Source of the DNA: an uncultured Clostridia bacterium
GTDB lineage: Bacteria > Bacillota > Clostridia > TANB77 > UBA1234
Assembly: GCA_934132775.1 (NCBI GenBank)
Contig: CAKPAA010000007.1
Span: 27,894 to 91,893, forward strand
Reading direction: 5' to 3'
Length of the DNA stretch: 64,000 bases
In this document: piece after piece, positions 18,439 through 27,641 of the stretch
How the letters are laid out: each line of letters starts with the position of its first letter
Numbering within the stretch: position 1 is the stretch's first letter
Made by a program: the position numbers and the translations under genes
The notes under the pieces: generated by a model
What the model saw: only the letters and a program-made list of their open reading frames with translations
Told to the model about the DNA's origin: nothing
Databases searched by the model: none

Positions 18439-19245
18439 TTAAGCTATATTATTATTTATAAGAGTAGCAATTGGCATAAGATAATTAGTAAATATTATTG
18501 CAATTACACTACCTATACTTAAAAAATATCCAAATGGTATTTCTTTATATTTTTTTATAACCGTTATTAGACTTCCAACAATAACAGCCAGCACAATTGA
18601 AATAACTTGCATTCCAAAGCCAAGGAACAATCCTATCATCGCTATATATTTAATATCTCCAAAGCCGAATGGAAGTTTTTCATTTTTTAGCATCTTTTTA
18701 ATAATCACATCTATTAATATCAAAATCAATGGTATAACTAAAAATCCTAATAAATTATATAGCATACTTTCACTTAAAAATATTGCTTTATATAGTCCAT
18801 TTGCCAAACCTATGAATATTCCATATAGCAACGCACCATCATGTATTTCAAGCTTTTCTTTATCAATTCCGCCTATTATGTATAATGCACACATAAACAA
18901 ATAAACAAAAAAAAGATTTATAAATTCATATATCGAACTATACACATCTATTTTAGCAAGTAATGCTATTAAAACAAATGTAAGTCCTGAAAAGATTTCT
19001 AATAGCACATATCTACTTCTTATTTTTTCTTTGCAATATCTGCACTTTCCACCTAAAAAAATGTAACTAAATATAGGTATCAAATCCCAAAAATTTAATC
19101 TATGATTGCAAGTTGTGCAGTGTGATCTTTGATGTGTTATATCTTCTTTACGTGGCAATCTATATACTGCAAGTGAAAAGAAGCTTCCAAAAACAGAGCC
19201 ACATATAAATATTGCTAAGTATAATATAATGTTCATATCTTTCAT
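18439..19245 (-). CDS. pilD: Prepilin peptidase/N-methyltransferase PilD (A24 family)
   Basis: A 268-residue membrane aspartyl protease that removes the pilin leader and methylates the new N-terminus. It is polytopic (about eight segments). The N-terminal methyltransferase-type domain has the two CxxC pairs CTTC and CRYC, with the linker RLNFWDLIPIFSY. The catalytic aspartates are GGIDKEKLEI and GFGDIKY (the GxGD motif). It is encoded among its own substrates, the minor pilins. Confidence 0.95.
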   Translation of the reverse strand: MKDMNIILYLAIFICGSVFGSFFSLAVYRLPRKEDITHQRSHCTTCNHRLNFWDLIPIFSYIFLGGKCRYCKEKIRSRYVLLEIFSGLTFVLIALLAKIDVYSSIYEFINLFFVYLFMCALYIIGGIDKEKLEIHDGALLYGIFIGLANGLYKAIFLSESMLYNLLGFLVIPLILILIDVIIKKMLKNEKLPFGFGDIKYIAMIGLFLGFGMQVISIVLAVIVGSLITVIKKYKEIPFGYFLSIGSVIAIIFTNYLMPIATLINNNIA

Positions 19246-19312
19246 TCCATTTCTTAAAAATTAAAGGATATACTAAAAATTAGCATATCCTTGATTTACA
19301 TATATTTGTTAT

Positions 19313-19711
19313 TTAGTCACCAGATGTATTATCAGATACGCTATCAAATTGTTGATAGTCTTCATAATTATTTCTTGTTGTAGTAACAGTCTCACTTGGT
19401 AAATCATTGTCACCGTTTTCTCCCTTAAATGGGTTTACAGTTCCAGGAATATATCTGATTTCAGTCTGATAAATTTCAAGTTCTGATGGAGAAGTCGAGA
19501 ATGTTTCAGTTGCATCTTGAGCATCTTGTATGCTTCCTACAACCTTGTAATTTTCTCTAGTTAAATTTACATATTTCTCAGCAGGAGGCACTTCCATTTT
19601 GTATGGAATACTGTCTTTAAAAACAAAAAAACCTGCACCACTAACAACAACTATAACTAGTAAAATTATAGCAACTTCTTTTAATATCAATAAAACTTTC
19701 TTATTTTTCAT
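19313..19711 (-). CDS. Single-pass membrane protein in the PilP position
   Basis: A 132-residue protein with a basic N-terminus (MKNKKVLLILKEV), one membrane helix (about residues 12-30) and a polar extracytoplasmic tail rich in Thr, Ser and Asp. ATG at 19711 lies 8 bases after GGAGG; the TTG two codons upstream is too close to it. It follows the PilO-like gene, where pilP lies in Gram-negative operons. Because a monoderm has no secretin to contact, it is probably only a positional counterpart. No conserved domain is recognisable. Confidence 0.7.
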   Translation of the reverse strand: MKNKKVLLILKEVAIILLVIVVVSGAGFFVFKDSIPYKMEVPPAEKYVNLTRENYKVVGSIQDAQDATETFSTSPSELEIYQTEIRYIPGTVNPFKGENGDNDLPSETVTTTRNNYEDYQQFDSVSDNTSGD

Positions 19712-19737
19712 TAGCAAATCCTCCTTGTAAAACGGAA

Positions 19738-20337
19738 TTATACCTCTGGAGCATTTGGTGAAGTAACAACTCTTACACCTTCAACTCTAAAGTTTGCTTT
19801 TACTATAGAATCTGAACTGCCACCTTGAATTGTGATTCCGTTAATTTCAAAATTTAAGTCCATATCATTTTCTAAGTCATAAATAAAATTGATTACGGAA
19901 ATATATTTGCCTGTTATATCAAATGTAAGTATATAGTTATCGTAATCAGGAGTCATCTTAAATTTTATGTCATTATCCGAAGCATAGTTTCCTATTTTTA
20001 TCCACAAATAATCAAGTAAGTATCTCTCAATTTTATTTGCCTCAGCAATATCTCTTTCAGATGCTGTTGCAGCAAGCATATCGTATTCTTGTTTTTTTGT
20101 TTCATATTTCTTTAATGAAGTTTCAACATTTCCTTCTTCAACGACTAACTCATTATTATTCTTGTTTTTCAAAGTAGTCAACTTAGAATCTAAATTTTCC
20201 TTATTATTTTGCACTTCTTGATAACTTGGTATATTTATCTGTACAAAACCTAAGTCAAACTCATATCCTTGAGTAGCGAAAAGCCAAGTTACATATCCTG
20301 TAAGTCCAATTAACAATATTAGTAAAATTTTTTTCAT
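19738..20337 (-). CDS. pilO: PilO-like pilus alignment protein
   Basis: A 199-residue single-pass protein with a membrane segment at residues 4-22, then coiled coil (about 45-95) and a ferredoxin-like C-terminal domain containing DNYILTFDITGKYISVINF. This layout is that of PilO, which pairs with PilN to join the cytoplasmic PilM to the outside of the membrane. Its start overlaps the stop of the PilM-PilN fusion by 4 bp (ATGA), implying coupled translation. Confidence 0.8.
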   Translation of the reverse strand: MKKILLILLIGLTGYVTWLFATQGYEFDLGFVQINIPSYQEVQNNKENLDSKLTTLKNKNNNELVVEEGNVETSLKKYETKKQEYDMLAATASERDIAEANKIERYLLDYLWIKIGNYASDNDIKFKMTPDYDNYILTFDITGKYISVINFIYDLENDMDLNFEINGITIQGGSSDSIVKANFRVEGVRVVTSPNAPEV

Positions 20338-22109
20338 CTTGGCAATTCCCCCTCTATTTGAATTTTAATATTACTATCTACAATTGGTTTACTCATCTCA
20401 ACATTTTGCAAAGCACCTTCTAATTTAATTTTAGAAACTAAATAACCTAACTGTGCATATTGTCCAGATTCCGCATTTATTGTTACAACACCAGTATCTT
20501 TTATCTCAATTGTTTTAACAGTAACATTTGCAGGCATAATAAACATCAATTTACTCAAAAAATTAGGAATATCATATGTTTTCCTAGTTTGTTTATTTAT
20601 CTTTGCAAGTATCGTAGCAAGCTTATTTGTTATTTCTTCATAATTTGAAGAAAGTCCATCTAAATAACTTGCATCCGATTTTGCACTCGCTATTGCTGTA
20701 TCAACTTTTTCCGTTTCAGCAAGCACCGACTTAGTTTTTTCATCAATAAGCTTATTTGAATACATAGCCAAACCTGCATAAATAATAGTTGCCGAAAGTG
20801 TTAATGCAGCTGCTCTTCCAAGCCACAAATCAAGCACACCAAATCCAACAACTTCTTCTGTCTCTTCCTCAGGCTGTTGAACATTAGCCTCGCCTAAGCT
20901 TGTTATAGTTGCTCCAACTGGTTCACCATCATCAAAATCAACCTTAACTTTTCCTCTTCTTTTCTTGTTATACGTTCCTGGAGGAGCATTAAGCTTTTTA
21001 GAAATTTCGTCAAATTTTTCTTTTACAAAATTAACTTTTTCTTTCAATTTAAAATCTCTCGAAAATTCCCTAAAAGGAGTTAAATTAGCAGCCTTTTTAG
21101 CAACAACGTTAAAATCTAATTCTGTATTTTCTTTTCCAAGTCCGTCCATCGCAAGAGCAATAGCACTGTTTACCTCGATTATGTCTTTAACATTCGAAGC
21201 ATTAGTATCTAAGAAATATGGTTTTAAAATTAAACATTCTTTTTCTGTGAAAACCTCACTAAAATATAAATCAATATTATTTATTATTGCACCGATTCCC
21301 GTTATATATATTCTCTTTATGTTCTTCATAAAAGGTGCAAGCTTATCTTCTACGTTTTGTCTAATTTCATACAACGTAGGTACTACTACATCCAGTATAT
21401 CTCTCATTTCTGCATCGTCAGTATCATAATTAGACTCTAAATATGCAGACACTTTTTTGCAAGCTTCATACGCTTTAGCTGCTGAATTATATTTGCTTGC
21501 AAGCCTATTTATTATCTCCCCAGCTCCTAATGGAAGATTATCAACGTATTGAATTTCACTAGCATGGAACACTGTTACAGTCGTCCTATCATCTATATTA
21601 ACAACTGCACATTCCTCATCTATTCCTTGATTTTCAAATAAATTCTTTAAACTAACTGCCAATGGCTCAATCGAGCTAACTTTATAATTTTCATAAGTGG
21701 TACCAATATTAGCAATTTCAGTTTTTGAAGTAGTAACACAAATTATTCCATTTTTATCTTGAACACCAGAATTTTTAAAGACTATGAATCTAAGTTCAGC
21801 AACACTAAGCGGAATACCTCTAGTTTTGCCAATTTCTTCGTATTCTGAATTTACTAAATCTGCAATATCTTTCATTTTCAAATTGCTAAAAACTTGTGTG
21901 TTATAATATTCTTCATTTGTTAATGCCAAAGCAATTGGTCCTCTTTCCATACCAACCTCAAGTGCAATTTCATTAACTGTTGTTTGAATATTGTCATAGA
22001 ATTTTACGCCAAAAGCATCAACGCTGTATTTTTCTCCATTTCTTTCAGATGTTAGCTTTGCATACTTAACCATATTCTTATCTGTGTATAGTCCTAAACA
22101 ACTTGGCAT
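20334..22109 (-). CDS. pilM: PilM-PilN fusion protein of the pilus alignment complex
   Basis: 591 residues that combine two normally separate pilus proteins. Residues 1 to about 300 are an actin-like PilM ATPase (GLYTDKNMVKYAKL at the start, VNIDDRTTVTVF, IKRIYITGIGAIINNI). About 300-420 is a charged linker. A single membrane helix (about 428-450, AAALTLSATIIYAGLAMY) is followed by coiled coil and a PilN-like domain (IPNFLSKLMFIMPANVTV). In most bacteria PilM binds the short N-terminal tail of PilN, so the fusion would make that link covalent. It is second in the operon after the secreted SLH-like gene. Confidence 0.85.
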   Translation of the reverse strand: MPSCLGLYTDKNMVKYAKLTSERNGEKYSVDAFGVKFYDNIQTTVNEIALEVGMERGPIALALTNEEYYNTQVFSNLKMKDIADLVNSEYEEIGKTRGIPLSVAELRFIVFKNSGVQDKNGIICVTTSKTEIANIGTTYENYKVSSIEPLAVSLKNLFENQGIDEECAVVNIDDRTTVTVFHASEIQYVDNLPLGAGEIINRLASKYNSAAKAYEACKKVSAYLESNYDTDDAEMRDILDVVVPTLYEIRQNVEDKLAPFMKNIKRIYITGIGAIINNIDLYFSEVFTEKECLILKPYFLDTNASNVKDIIEVNSAIALAMDGLGKENTELDFNVVAKKAANLTPFREFSRDFKLKEKVNFVKEKFDEISKKLNAPPGTYNKKRRGKVKVDFDDGEPVGATITSLGEANVQQPEEETEEVVGFGVLDLWLGRAAALTLSATIIYAGLAMYSNKLIDEKTKSVLAETEKVDTAIASAKSDASYLDGLSSNYEEITNKLATILAKINKQTRKTYDIPNFLSKLMFIMPANVTVKTIEIKDTGVVTINAESGQYAQLGYLVSKIKLEGALQNVEMSKPIVDSNIKIQIEGELPR

Positions 22110-22131
22110 ATCTCTTCCCCTTTTCTCTAAA

Positions 22132-22959
22132 TTACTGAACTTCTACAACTTCACTTCCATTTGTATCGCCAGACTCTGTTGGATTAAATTCAAAGGTTTC
22201 AAATCTTCTTAAAAAAGTAAACATTTCAGCATATGTTAAGTTTTTAGCTAAACCTAATTCTTGTCCCTCAGTATCAAATCCAAGTAAAACCCCAGCTTCT
22301 TTAAATTCATTTATCATGTCTTCTTCTGATAAAGTTCTATCCGAAAGTAAACTAAACATCAATGTTAAAAATTCTTTTCTAGATATATCTCCAAAATATG
22401 GTTTGACGTGATATGTTACAAGCTCTTTATATTTTACTGCTCCCATATTCTTCAACACATAAGATTTATAAGAATCCTCACTAATTTTAACCGCCGCACT
22501 ATATTTAACAAGTGATAAATATAAGTCTATAGTTTTTACATTATCTCTCGTTAACAAATTTGAATTGGTATTTATTGTTTTTCTTATATGTTCTGCATAT
22601 CCAGCAACATTTCTATATTCCTTTGGACTTAACGATTCCTTATCCAAATATGAATTTATCTCACCAACAATTCCATCTAACGCTTTGTTAAAATTGTTAG
22701 AAGAATTATGTTGTATTACACTATTTTTAGGCACAACATTTTTATATTTCAAATAATTTATTAATATCGAATAAAAGTTTTCAAGTGATACCTTATTATT
22801 CAACGCAGAATTATTTGAAAGCGAAGTAAGCTTTTTTTCTCTAGCCCACTCATAGCCTGGAGTACCCCACCAAGCAGCAAATACCGTTGTAGACATCATT
22901 GTTAAAAGCATAGTTAATACAAAAATTAACATCATTATCTTAGAATTTATCTTCTTCAT
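22132..22959 (-). CDS. Secreted protein with weak S-layer-homology-like C-terminus
   Basis: A 275-residue exported protein opening the pilus operon. The signal peptide runs MKKINSKIMMLIFVLTM to the cleavage site TTVFA-AWW near residue 28. The C-terminal part (ISRKEFLTLMFSLLSD and LTYAEMFTFLRRFETF) resembles SLH repeats that bind wall polymers, but the match is loose. I start at ATG 22959 behind AAGGTG, since the GTG 18 bases upstream would place that site inside the gene. A role in anchoring or exporting pili through the wall is inferred from position. Confidence 0.7.
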   Translation of the reverse strand: MKKINSKIMMLIFVLTMLLTMMSTTVFAAWWGTPGYEWAREKKLTSLSNNSALNNKVSLENFYSILINYLKYKNVVPKNSVIQHNSSNNFNKALDGIVGEINSYLDKESLSPKEYRNVAGYAEHIRKTINTNSNLLTRDNVKTIDLYLSLVKYSAAVKISEDSYKSYVLKNMGAVKYKELVTYHVKPYFGDISRKEFLTLMFSLLSDRTLSEEDMINEFKEAGVLLGFDTEGQELGLAKNLTYAEMFTFLRRFETFEFNPTESGDTNGSEVVEVQ

Positions 22960-23319
22960 TATTTCACACCTTTTCACGTAATTTTATAACATATTTATCA
23001 CTTGATTAAGCTTTCTCGCCTAAGGACTGCCGTATTTCATAATTCGATAATATTTTATATATTTAAGTAATTAAAATCAACGTTTGTTACAAAAATGTAA
23101 TGAATATGTAATATAAATGTAATATAATTTTATTTGCTTTTATTATTGCCATTTTTTATGAATTTATCCAGTTAGATCTGCCAATTTCAGGCATAAAAAA
23201 GATTTGTGCATATATTTACTACACAAACCTTTTTCTCTTTATAAAAATGCATAAAATTTTCAATTTTCATTCTCTAATCATCAAAGTTTTTTCATTCTTG
23301 CATTTTCTATTAAATTTAA
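22960..23319 (-). promoter_or_regulatory. Pilus operon promoter region (intergenic)
   Basis: TTGATT (23080-23075) and TAAAAT (23057-23052) with 17 bp between read toward the SLH-like gene and leave a leader of about 85 nt. Upstream, ATGTAAT recurs three times at roughly 11- to 16-base intervals (about 23095-23125), possible operator half-sites. I checked the leader for a c-di-GMP riboswitch and did not see the conserved cores. The ileS terminator (23195-23231) fills the rest. Confidence 0.5.
23195..23231 (-). terminator. Terminator of ileS
   Basis: Stem AAGGTTTGTG/CACAAATCTT (23231-23222 and 23208-23199, one G-U pair) with a run of Ts on the minus strand, 89 bases after the ileS stop. Confidence 0.8.
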
Positions 23320-26300
23320 CTATTGTTTTCTAATTAGCTTAATTACAGCCTTTTCGCCATTTATATCAAGCTCGGTTCCATCTTCTCCCCTTGTAATCAA
23401 ATCAGCCAAAGTTTCATCTGCAATTTGAACTTTATTTTTATCTATTATTTCAGCTATTTTTTCACTGCCTGAATAATAAATTTCAATATGATTTTGCACT
23501 TCAAATCCAGATTCTTTTCTTAAATTTTGTATCTTAGAAATCAATTCTCTTACATAGCCTTCTTCAATCAACTCAGGAGTTAATTCAATGTCTAATACTA
23601 CGGTTACATCATTTTCAGCACTTGATATATACTTTTCAGACTTCGTAGTTTCAATTAGTAAATCTTCTTCAACTAATTCAATCTTAGCATCACCAATCTC
23701 CAAAACAACTTTTCCTGTTTCATTTAGTTCCCTAACAAAAGCTGTTCCGTCTCCGCCTCTTAGCATTTGATTTATTGTTGGTAATATAGAACCATACTTA
23801 GGTCCTACTGTTTTCAAGTTTGGTTTTACATTATAAGAAACAAATTCACTAACATCATCTTTAAATTCTATTTCTTTTACATTTAATTCTTCCTTTATGA
23901 TGTAGTAATACTTTTCATCTAATTTTCCTTTCATACCAACATAAACTTTTGATAAAACCTGTCTATTTTTCATATTAGAAACATTTCTGCAAGCTCTTCC
24001 AAGTGTAACTATTTCAAGAACTTTTTCCATACTTTCTTCTAAGTCTTTGTCAATCATTTTTTCATCAGCTACTGGAAAATCGCACAAATGTATGCTTTCT
24101 GGTGCTGTTTGGTCAAAGTTTCTAACTAAATTTTGATATATTTCTTCTGTCATAAATGGAACAAATGGTGCACTAACTTTTGCAAGCGTAACAAGACAAG
24201 TGTAAAGTGTCATATAAGCATTTACTTTATCTTGCTCCATTCCACTTCCCCAAAATCTCTCTCTACATCTTCTAACATACCAGTTAGAAAGTTCATCAGT
24301 GAAGTCTTGTATTGCTCTTGCACTCTCTGTAATCTTATATTCTGTCATTCCACTATCAACATCTTTTATCAACGTGTTAAGCTTAGATAAAACCCATTTA
24401 TCCATTTGAGATAATTTATCGTATTCTAATTTGTGCTCCATTGGATTAAACTTATCAATGTCAGCATATAGAACGTAGAATGCGTATGTATTCCAGAACG
24501 TTCCTATAAATTTTCTTTGATACTCACTAATTCCTTCTGGATAAAATCTTGTTGGAAGCCAAGGGCTACTACTTGCACAGAAATACCATCTAACTGCATC
24601 TGCGCCTTGCTTGTCTAAAACAGACCAAGGGTCAACAACATTACCTTTATGCTTACTCATCTTCAAACCATCTTTGTCTTGAACGTGACCTAAAACTAAA
24701 CAATTTTCAAAAGGTGATTTATCAAATAAAAGCGTTGATATAGCCATAAGCGTGTAGAACCAGCCTCTTGTTTGATCTATTGCTTCACTTATAAACTGAG
24801 CTGGGAAATGTTTTTCAAACAATTCTTTATTTTCAAATGGATAATGATATTGTGCAAAAGGCATTGAACCAGAATCAAACCAGCAGTCAATAACGTATGG
24901 AACTCTTGTCATATCCTTTCCACACTTATCGCACTTTATCTTAATTCCATCAATATATGGCTTGTGAAGTTCAATATCATCTGGAACGTTATCGCCCAAC
25001 TTTTTAAGTTCATCAATACTTCCAACAACGTGATAATTTCCACATTCACATTCCCAAACAGGAAGTGGAGTTCCCCAATATCTTGAACGTGAAAGACCCC
25101 AGTCAATAACATTTTCAAGGAAATTGCCAAAACGACCATCCTTTATATTTTCAGGCATCCAATTAACAGTATTATTATTTGCGACTAGTCTGTCTCTAAG
25201 AGCTGACATTTTTATAAACCAAGTGTCAATTGCGTAATACAAAAGTGGTGTATCACATCTCCAACAGAAAGGATATGAGTGTTCATAAGGAAGTGCAGCA
25301 AATAACAAGCCTCTTTCCTCCAAGTCTTTAAGAACAAGCTTATCAGCATCTTTAACAAAAGTGCCAGCCCACTCACCAGTCTCAGCTGAGAACTTACCAG
25401 CTTCATCAACGAGTTGTAAGAATGGCAAATCATTATCTTTTCCAACTCTTGAATCGTCTTCACCAAATGCAGGTGCAATATGAACAACACCAGTACCATC
25501 AGTTAAAGTAACATAGCTATCGGCAACCACATAATATGCTCTTTTATCTATTTTAGCAAAACTATATAATGGTTCATACTCAGTTCCATACAAATCATCA
25601 CCAATATAATTTCTAATAACTTTGTATTCATCTTTTATAACAGATGGAACAAGTGCTTCGGCCAAAATATACCTTTCGCCATTTGAAACTTCAATTTCAA
25701 CATACTTATCCTTAGGGCTTACGCAAAGAGCAACGTTTGATGGCAAAGTCCAAGGTGTTGTTGTCCAAGCCAAAATATATGTATTTTCTTTGTTCTTTAC
25801 TTTGAATTTCGCAATACAAGAAGTTTCCTTAACATCTTTATATCCTTGTGCAACTTCGTGAGATGAAAGAGATGTTCCACATCTAGGGCAATAAGGAACT
25901 ATCTTATGTCCTTTATATAACAAGCCTTTATCGTTTATAGTTTTCAAAGCCCACCATTCAGATTCAATATAGTCATTATGATATGTTACATATGGGTTCT
26001 CCATATCTGCCCAGAAGCCAACTCTCTCGCTCATAAGCTCCCATTCGTGTTTATATTTCCAAACACTTTCTTTACATTGCTTAATGAATGGTTCAACACC
26101 ATACTTTTCAATTTGAGGCTTGCCGTTAATTCCAAGCATTTTTTCAACTTCAAGCTCAACAGGAAGACCGTGAGTATCCCAGCCAGCTTTTCTAGGTACT
26201 TCATAACCTTTCATAGTCCAAAATCTAGGAACAACATCTTTAAAAACTCTCGTTTCAATATGCCCTATATGAGGCTTACCATTAGCTGTTGGAGGACCAT

Positions 26301-26457
26301 CATAAAACATAAACGTTGGATATCCTTCTCTATTTTTTATGCTCTTTTTGAATATTTCATTTTTGTTCCAGAAGTCAATAACTTCTTTTTCTCTTTCAAC
26401 AAAATTCAAATCTGTTGAAACCTTTTTGTACATTGATTTTTCGCAATCTTCGCACAT
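23320..26457 (-). CDS. ileS: Isoleucyl-tRNA synthetase, long IleRS2-type form
   Basis: Class I aminoacyl-tRNA synthetase charging tRNA-Ile. It is 1045 residues, longer than the about 920-residue IleRS1 of Bacillus. HIGH is at residues 63-66 in PPTANGKPHIGH, and the KMSK loop is KMSKHKGN (599 onward). The editing domain is present (TWTTTPWTLPSNVAL), and the C-terminal anticodon-binding part lacks the zinc finger end of IleRS1. The N-terminal wording (ETRVFKDVVPRFWTMKGYEV) is typical of the eukaryote-like, mupirocin-tolerant IleRS2 clade. Assignment to that clade is from memory of family sequences. ATG 26457 follows GGGAGG. Expression is under a T-box leader. Confidence 0.97.
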   Translation of the reverse strand: MCEDCEKSMYKKVSTDLNFVEREKEVIDFWNKNEIFKKSIKNREGYPTFMFYDGPPTANGKPHIGHIETRVFKDVVPRFWTMKGYEVPRKAGWDTHGLPVELEVEKMLGINGKPQIEKYGVEPFIKQCKESVWKYKHEWELMSERVGFWADMENPYVTYHNDYIESEWWALKTINDKGLLYKGHKIVPYCPRCGTSLSSHEVAQGYKDVKETSCIAKFKVKNKENTYILAWTTTPWTLPSNVALCVSPKDKYVEIEVSNGERYILAEALVPSVIKDEYKVIRNYIGDDLYGTEYEPLYSFAKIDKRAYYVVADSYVTLTDGTGVVHIAPAFGEDDSRVGKDNDLPFLQLVDEAGKFSAETGEWAGTFVKDADKLVLKDLEERGLLFAALPYEHSYPFCWRCDTPLLYYAIDTWFIKMSALRDRLVANNNTVNWMPENIKDGRFGNFLENVIDWGLSRSRYWGTPLPVWECECGNYHVVGSIDELKKLGDNVPDDIELHKPYIDGIKIKCDKCGKDMTRVPYVIDCWFDSGSMPFAQYHYPFENKELFEKHFPAQFISEAIDQTRGWFYTLMAISTLLFDKSPFENCLVLGHVQDKDGLKMSKHKGNVVDPWSVLDKQGADAVRWYFCASSSPWLPTRFYPEGISEYQRKFIGTFWNTYAFYVLYADIDKFNPMEHKLEYDKLSQMDKWVLSKLNTLIKDVDSGMTEYKITESARAIQDFTDELSNWYVRRCRERFWGSGMEQDKVNAYMTLYTCLVTLAKVSAPFVPFMTEEIYQNLVRNFDQTAPESIHLCDFPVADEKMIDKDLEESMEKVLEIVTLGRACRNVSNMKNRQVLSKVYVGMKGKLDEKYYYIIKEELNVKEIEFKDDVSEFVSYNVKPNLKTVGPKYGSILPTINQMLRGGDGTAFVRELNETGKVVLEIGDAKIELVEEDLLIETTKSEKYISSAENDVTVVLDIELTPELIEEGYVRELISKIQNLRKESGFEVQNHIEIYYSGSEKIAEIIDKNKVQIADETLADLITRGEDGTELDINGEKAVIKLIRKQ

Positions 26458-26582
26458 TTTAAAATTCCTCCCTTTATATAAATTTTATTAAAATATAAGC
26501 TTTCAAAAATGGCACACAATAGTAAGAAACTATCTTTACCATTTAAAGCAAATTTTCAAATAGCTTGCTTAAATCAAAGATT

Positions 26583-26638
26583 TTATACAATAGGAATGCA
26601 ACAAACTTTACAACTTGTTATACTTTCCTATTGTATAA
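26583..26638 (-). repeat. 13-bp perfect hairpin between T-box terminator and ileS
   Basis: Arms TTATACAATAGGA and its complement (26583-26595 and 26626-26638) enclose 30 bases. It abuts the T-run of the T-box terminator and would lie in the read-through ileS mRNA. A similar hairpin with AATAGGAAAG arms occurs at 63869-63925. Confidence 0.5.
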
Positions 26639-26880
26639 AAAAAGCGCTCTATCCCAACTATCTAGGATAAAGCGTTAATATACTTTATTTATACCACCTA
26701 CATACAATCATATGAGTTCTCTATAACGTGAGAAAACCGTTGACATTTACTACAAGTTCAACATCAAAGCTCCCAGGTGATTTTCAGCATTTCATCCGTT
26801 ACGAAACTTTCAGCACTTGTCTCGCTCTCTAAAACTTCATAAAATACATACTGTCCTTTTCAAAGCTATTATCAAATCTT
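26632..26880 (-). promoter_or_regulatory. T-box riboswitch (Ile) upstream of ileS
   Basis: On the minus strand the leader contains the 5' AGAGAG/GCGAGAC region of stem I, a specifier ATC (26781-26779) preceded by GAAA and followed by A, the T-box core TAGGTGGTATAAATAAAG (26700-26683), and a terminator stem GCTTTATCC/GGATAGAGC (26642-26675) followed by a T-run. ATC reads isoleucine, agreeing with the gene downstream. Uncharged tRNA-Ile would pair with the core and prevent termination. The core departs from the usual AGGGTGGNACCGCG but keeps GGTGG. Confidence 0.85.
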
Positions 26881-26889
26881 ACGGCTATT

Positions 26890-26917
26890 ATTATATCACG
26901 TGAAAACAAAAAGTAAA
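26890..26917 (-). promoter_or_regulatory. Promoter of the T-box-ileS transcript
   Basis: TATAAT at 26895-26890 with TTTACT at 26917-26912 (16 bp between), just upstream of the T-box 5' end. Confidence 0.45.
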
Positions 26918-26925
26918 GAAATTTT

Positions 26926-27504
26926 TTAATTACCTTGTTTAGCTATATACATCTTGTTTCTTTGCACCCCAAAGCTTTCTTTCATCAAATTCATTACAGC
27001 TCTGTTATCTAAGCTTGAAATTGTAAATTTCGTTTTCTTTCCATTATTTTCTGAAACAACCAATTTTACAGTATATGCGTGATTTTTCATAAATTTTCTT
27101 GTATAACTATAAATATACATTCCGTTGATTTTAGCTGCATCTATTTCTTTTGTTCTGGCTAAAAATCTTGTTAACACCAACTTTCCGTCTCTTAAAGCAA
27201 CCCTTCTCGTTATTTCCATCAAATAACTGCAAAGTATTATTACCGTAGCTATGAAAGTCAACATTCCACCAGAATGACTTATTGCATCTAGCCCCCAATA
27301 CATACCTAACAGTATTCCTGTAAATATCGATACTGTAACAACATATTTAGGTTCTGCTGCTATTTCCTTGTTCTTTGAAAGATTATATTCTTCAACATTT
27401 GTAAAATAATTTATATCTTTTGGCTCTTTATATAGCTTTTCACCTAAAAAGTAATTTAATATTGTGGTTATTATAATTACGAACGTTACTATATACATTA
27501 CCAT
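26926..27504 (-). CDS. Membrane protein with C-terminal PH-like domain
   Basis: A 192-residue protein with an N-terminal membrane helix (residues 2-18), two more (about 52-72 and 76-93) and a C-terminal about 95-residue domain (LRDGKLVLTRFLARTKEIDAA, then FTISSLDNRAVMNLMKE) that looks like a bacterial PH-like fold of the kind found after paired membrane helices. I do not know its function. ATG 27504 follows AGGAGG. It stands alone between the ileS T-box and the pyrophosphorylase gene, and its stop is 9 bases from the likely ileS -35 region. Confidence 0.7.
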   Translation of the reverse strand: MVMYIVTFVIIITTILNYFLGEKLYKEPKDINYFTNVEEYNLSKNKEIAAEPKYVVTVSIFTGILLGMYWGLDAISHSGGMLTFIATVIILCSYLMEITRRVALRDGKLVLTRFLARTKEIDAAKINGMYIYSYTRKFMKNHAYTVKLVVSENNGKKTKFTISSLDNRAVMNLMKESFGVQRNKMYIAKQGN

Positions 27505-27571
27505 TTTTCTTCCTCCTCACACAAATATGCTTCACATCCCAAATTGCATTAAATTTCTGGGTGAAATATTA

Positions 27572-27600
27572 TTGAAACACGTTCTTATCGTGTGTCTCAA
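27572..27600 (-). terminator. Probable terminator of the pyrophosphorylase gene
   Basis: Stem TTGAGACACACG/CGTGTTTCAA with a bulge on the minus strand, 40 bases after the stop at 27642. The tract after it (TAATATTTC) is weak. Confidence 0.35.
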
Positions 27601-27641
27601 TCTTTTCCCCCATCACTCTTAAAACTAAATTCGCATCAATT

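Noticed and set aside
22960..23045. Possible c-di-GMP riboswitch in the pilus operon leader
   Set aside because: The leader has a small hairpin but neither the GEMM-I core nor the class II core; kept only as an unstructured leader.
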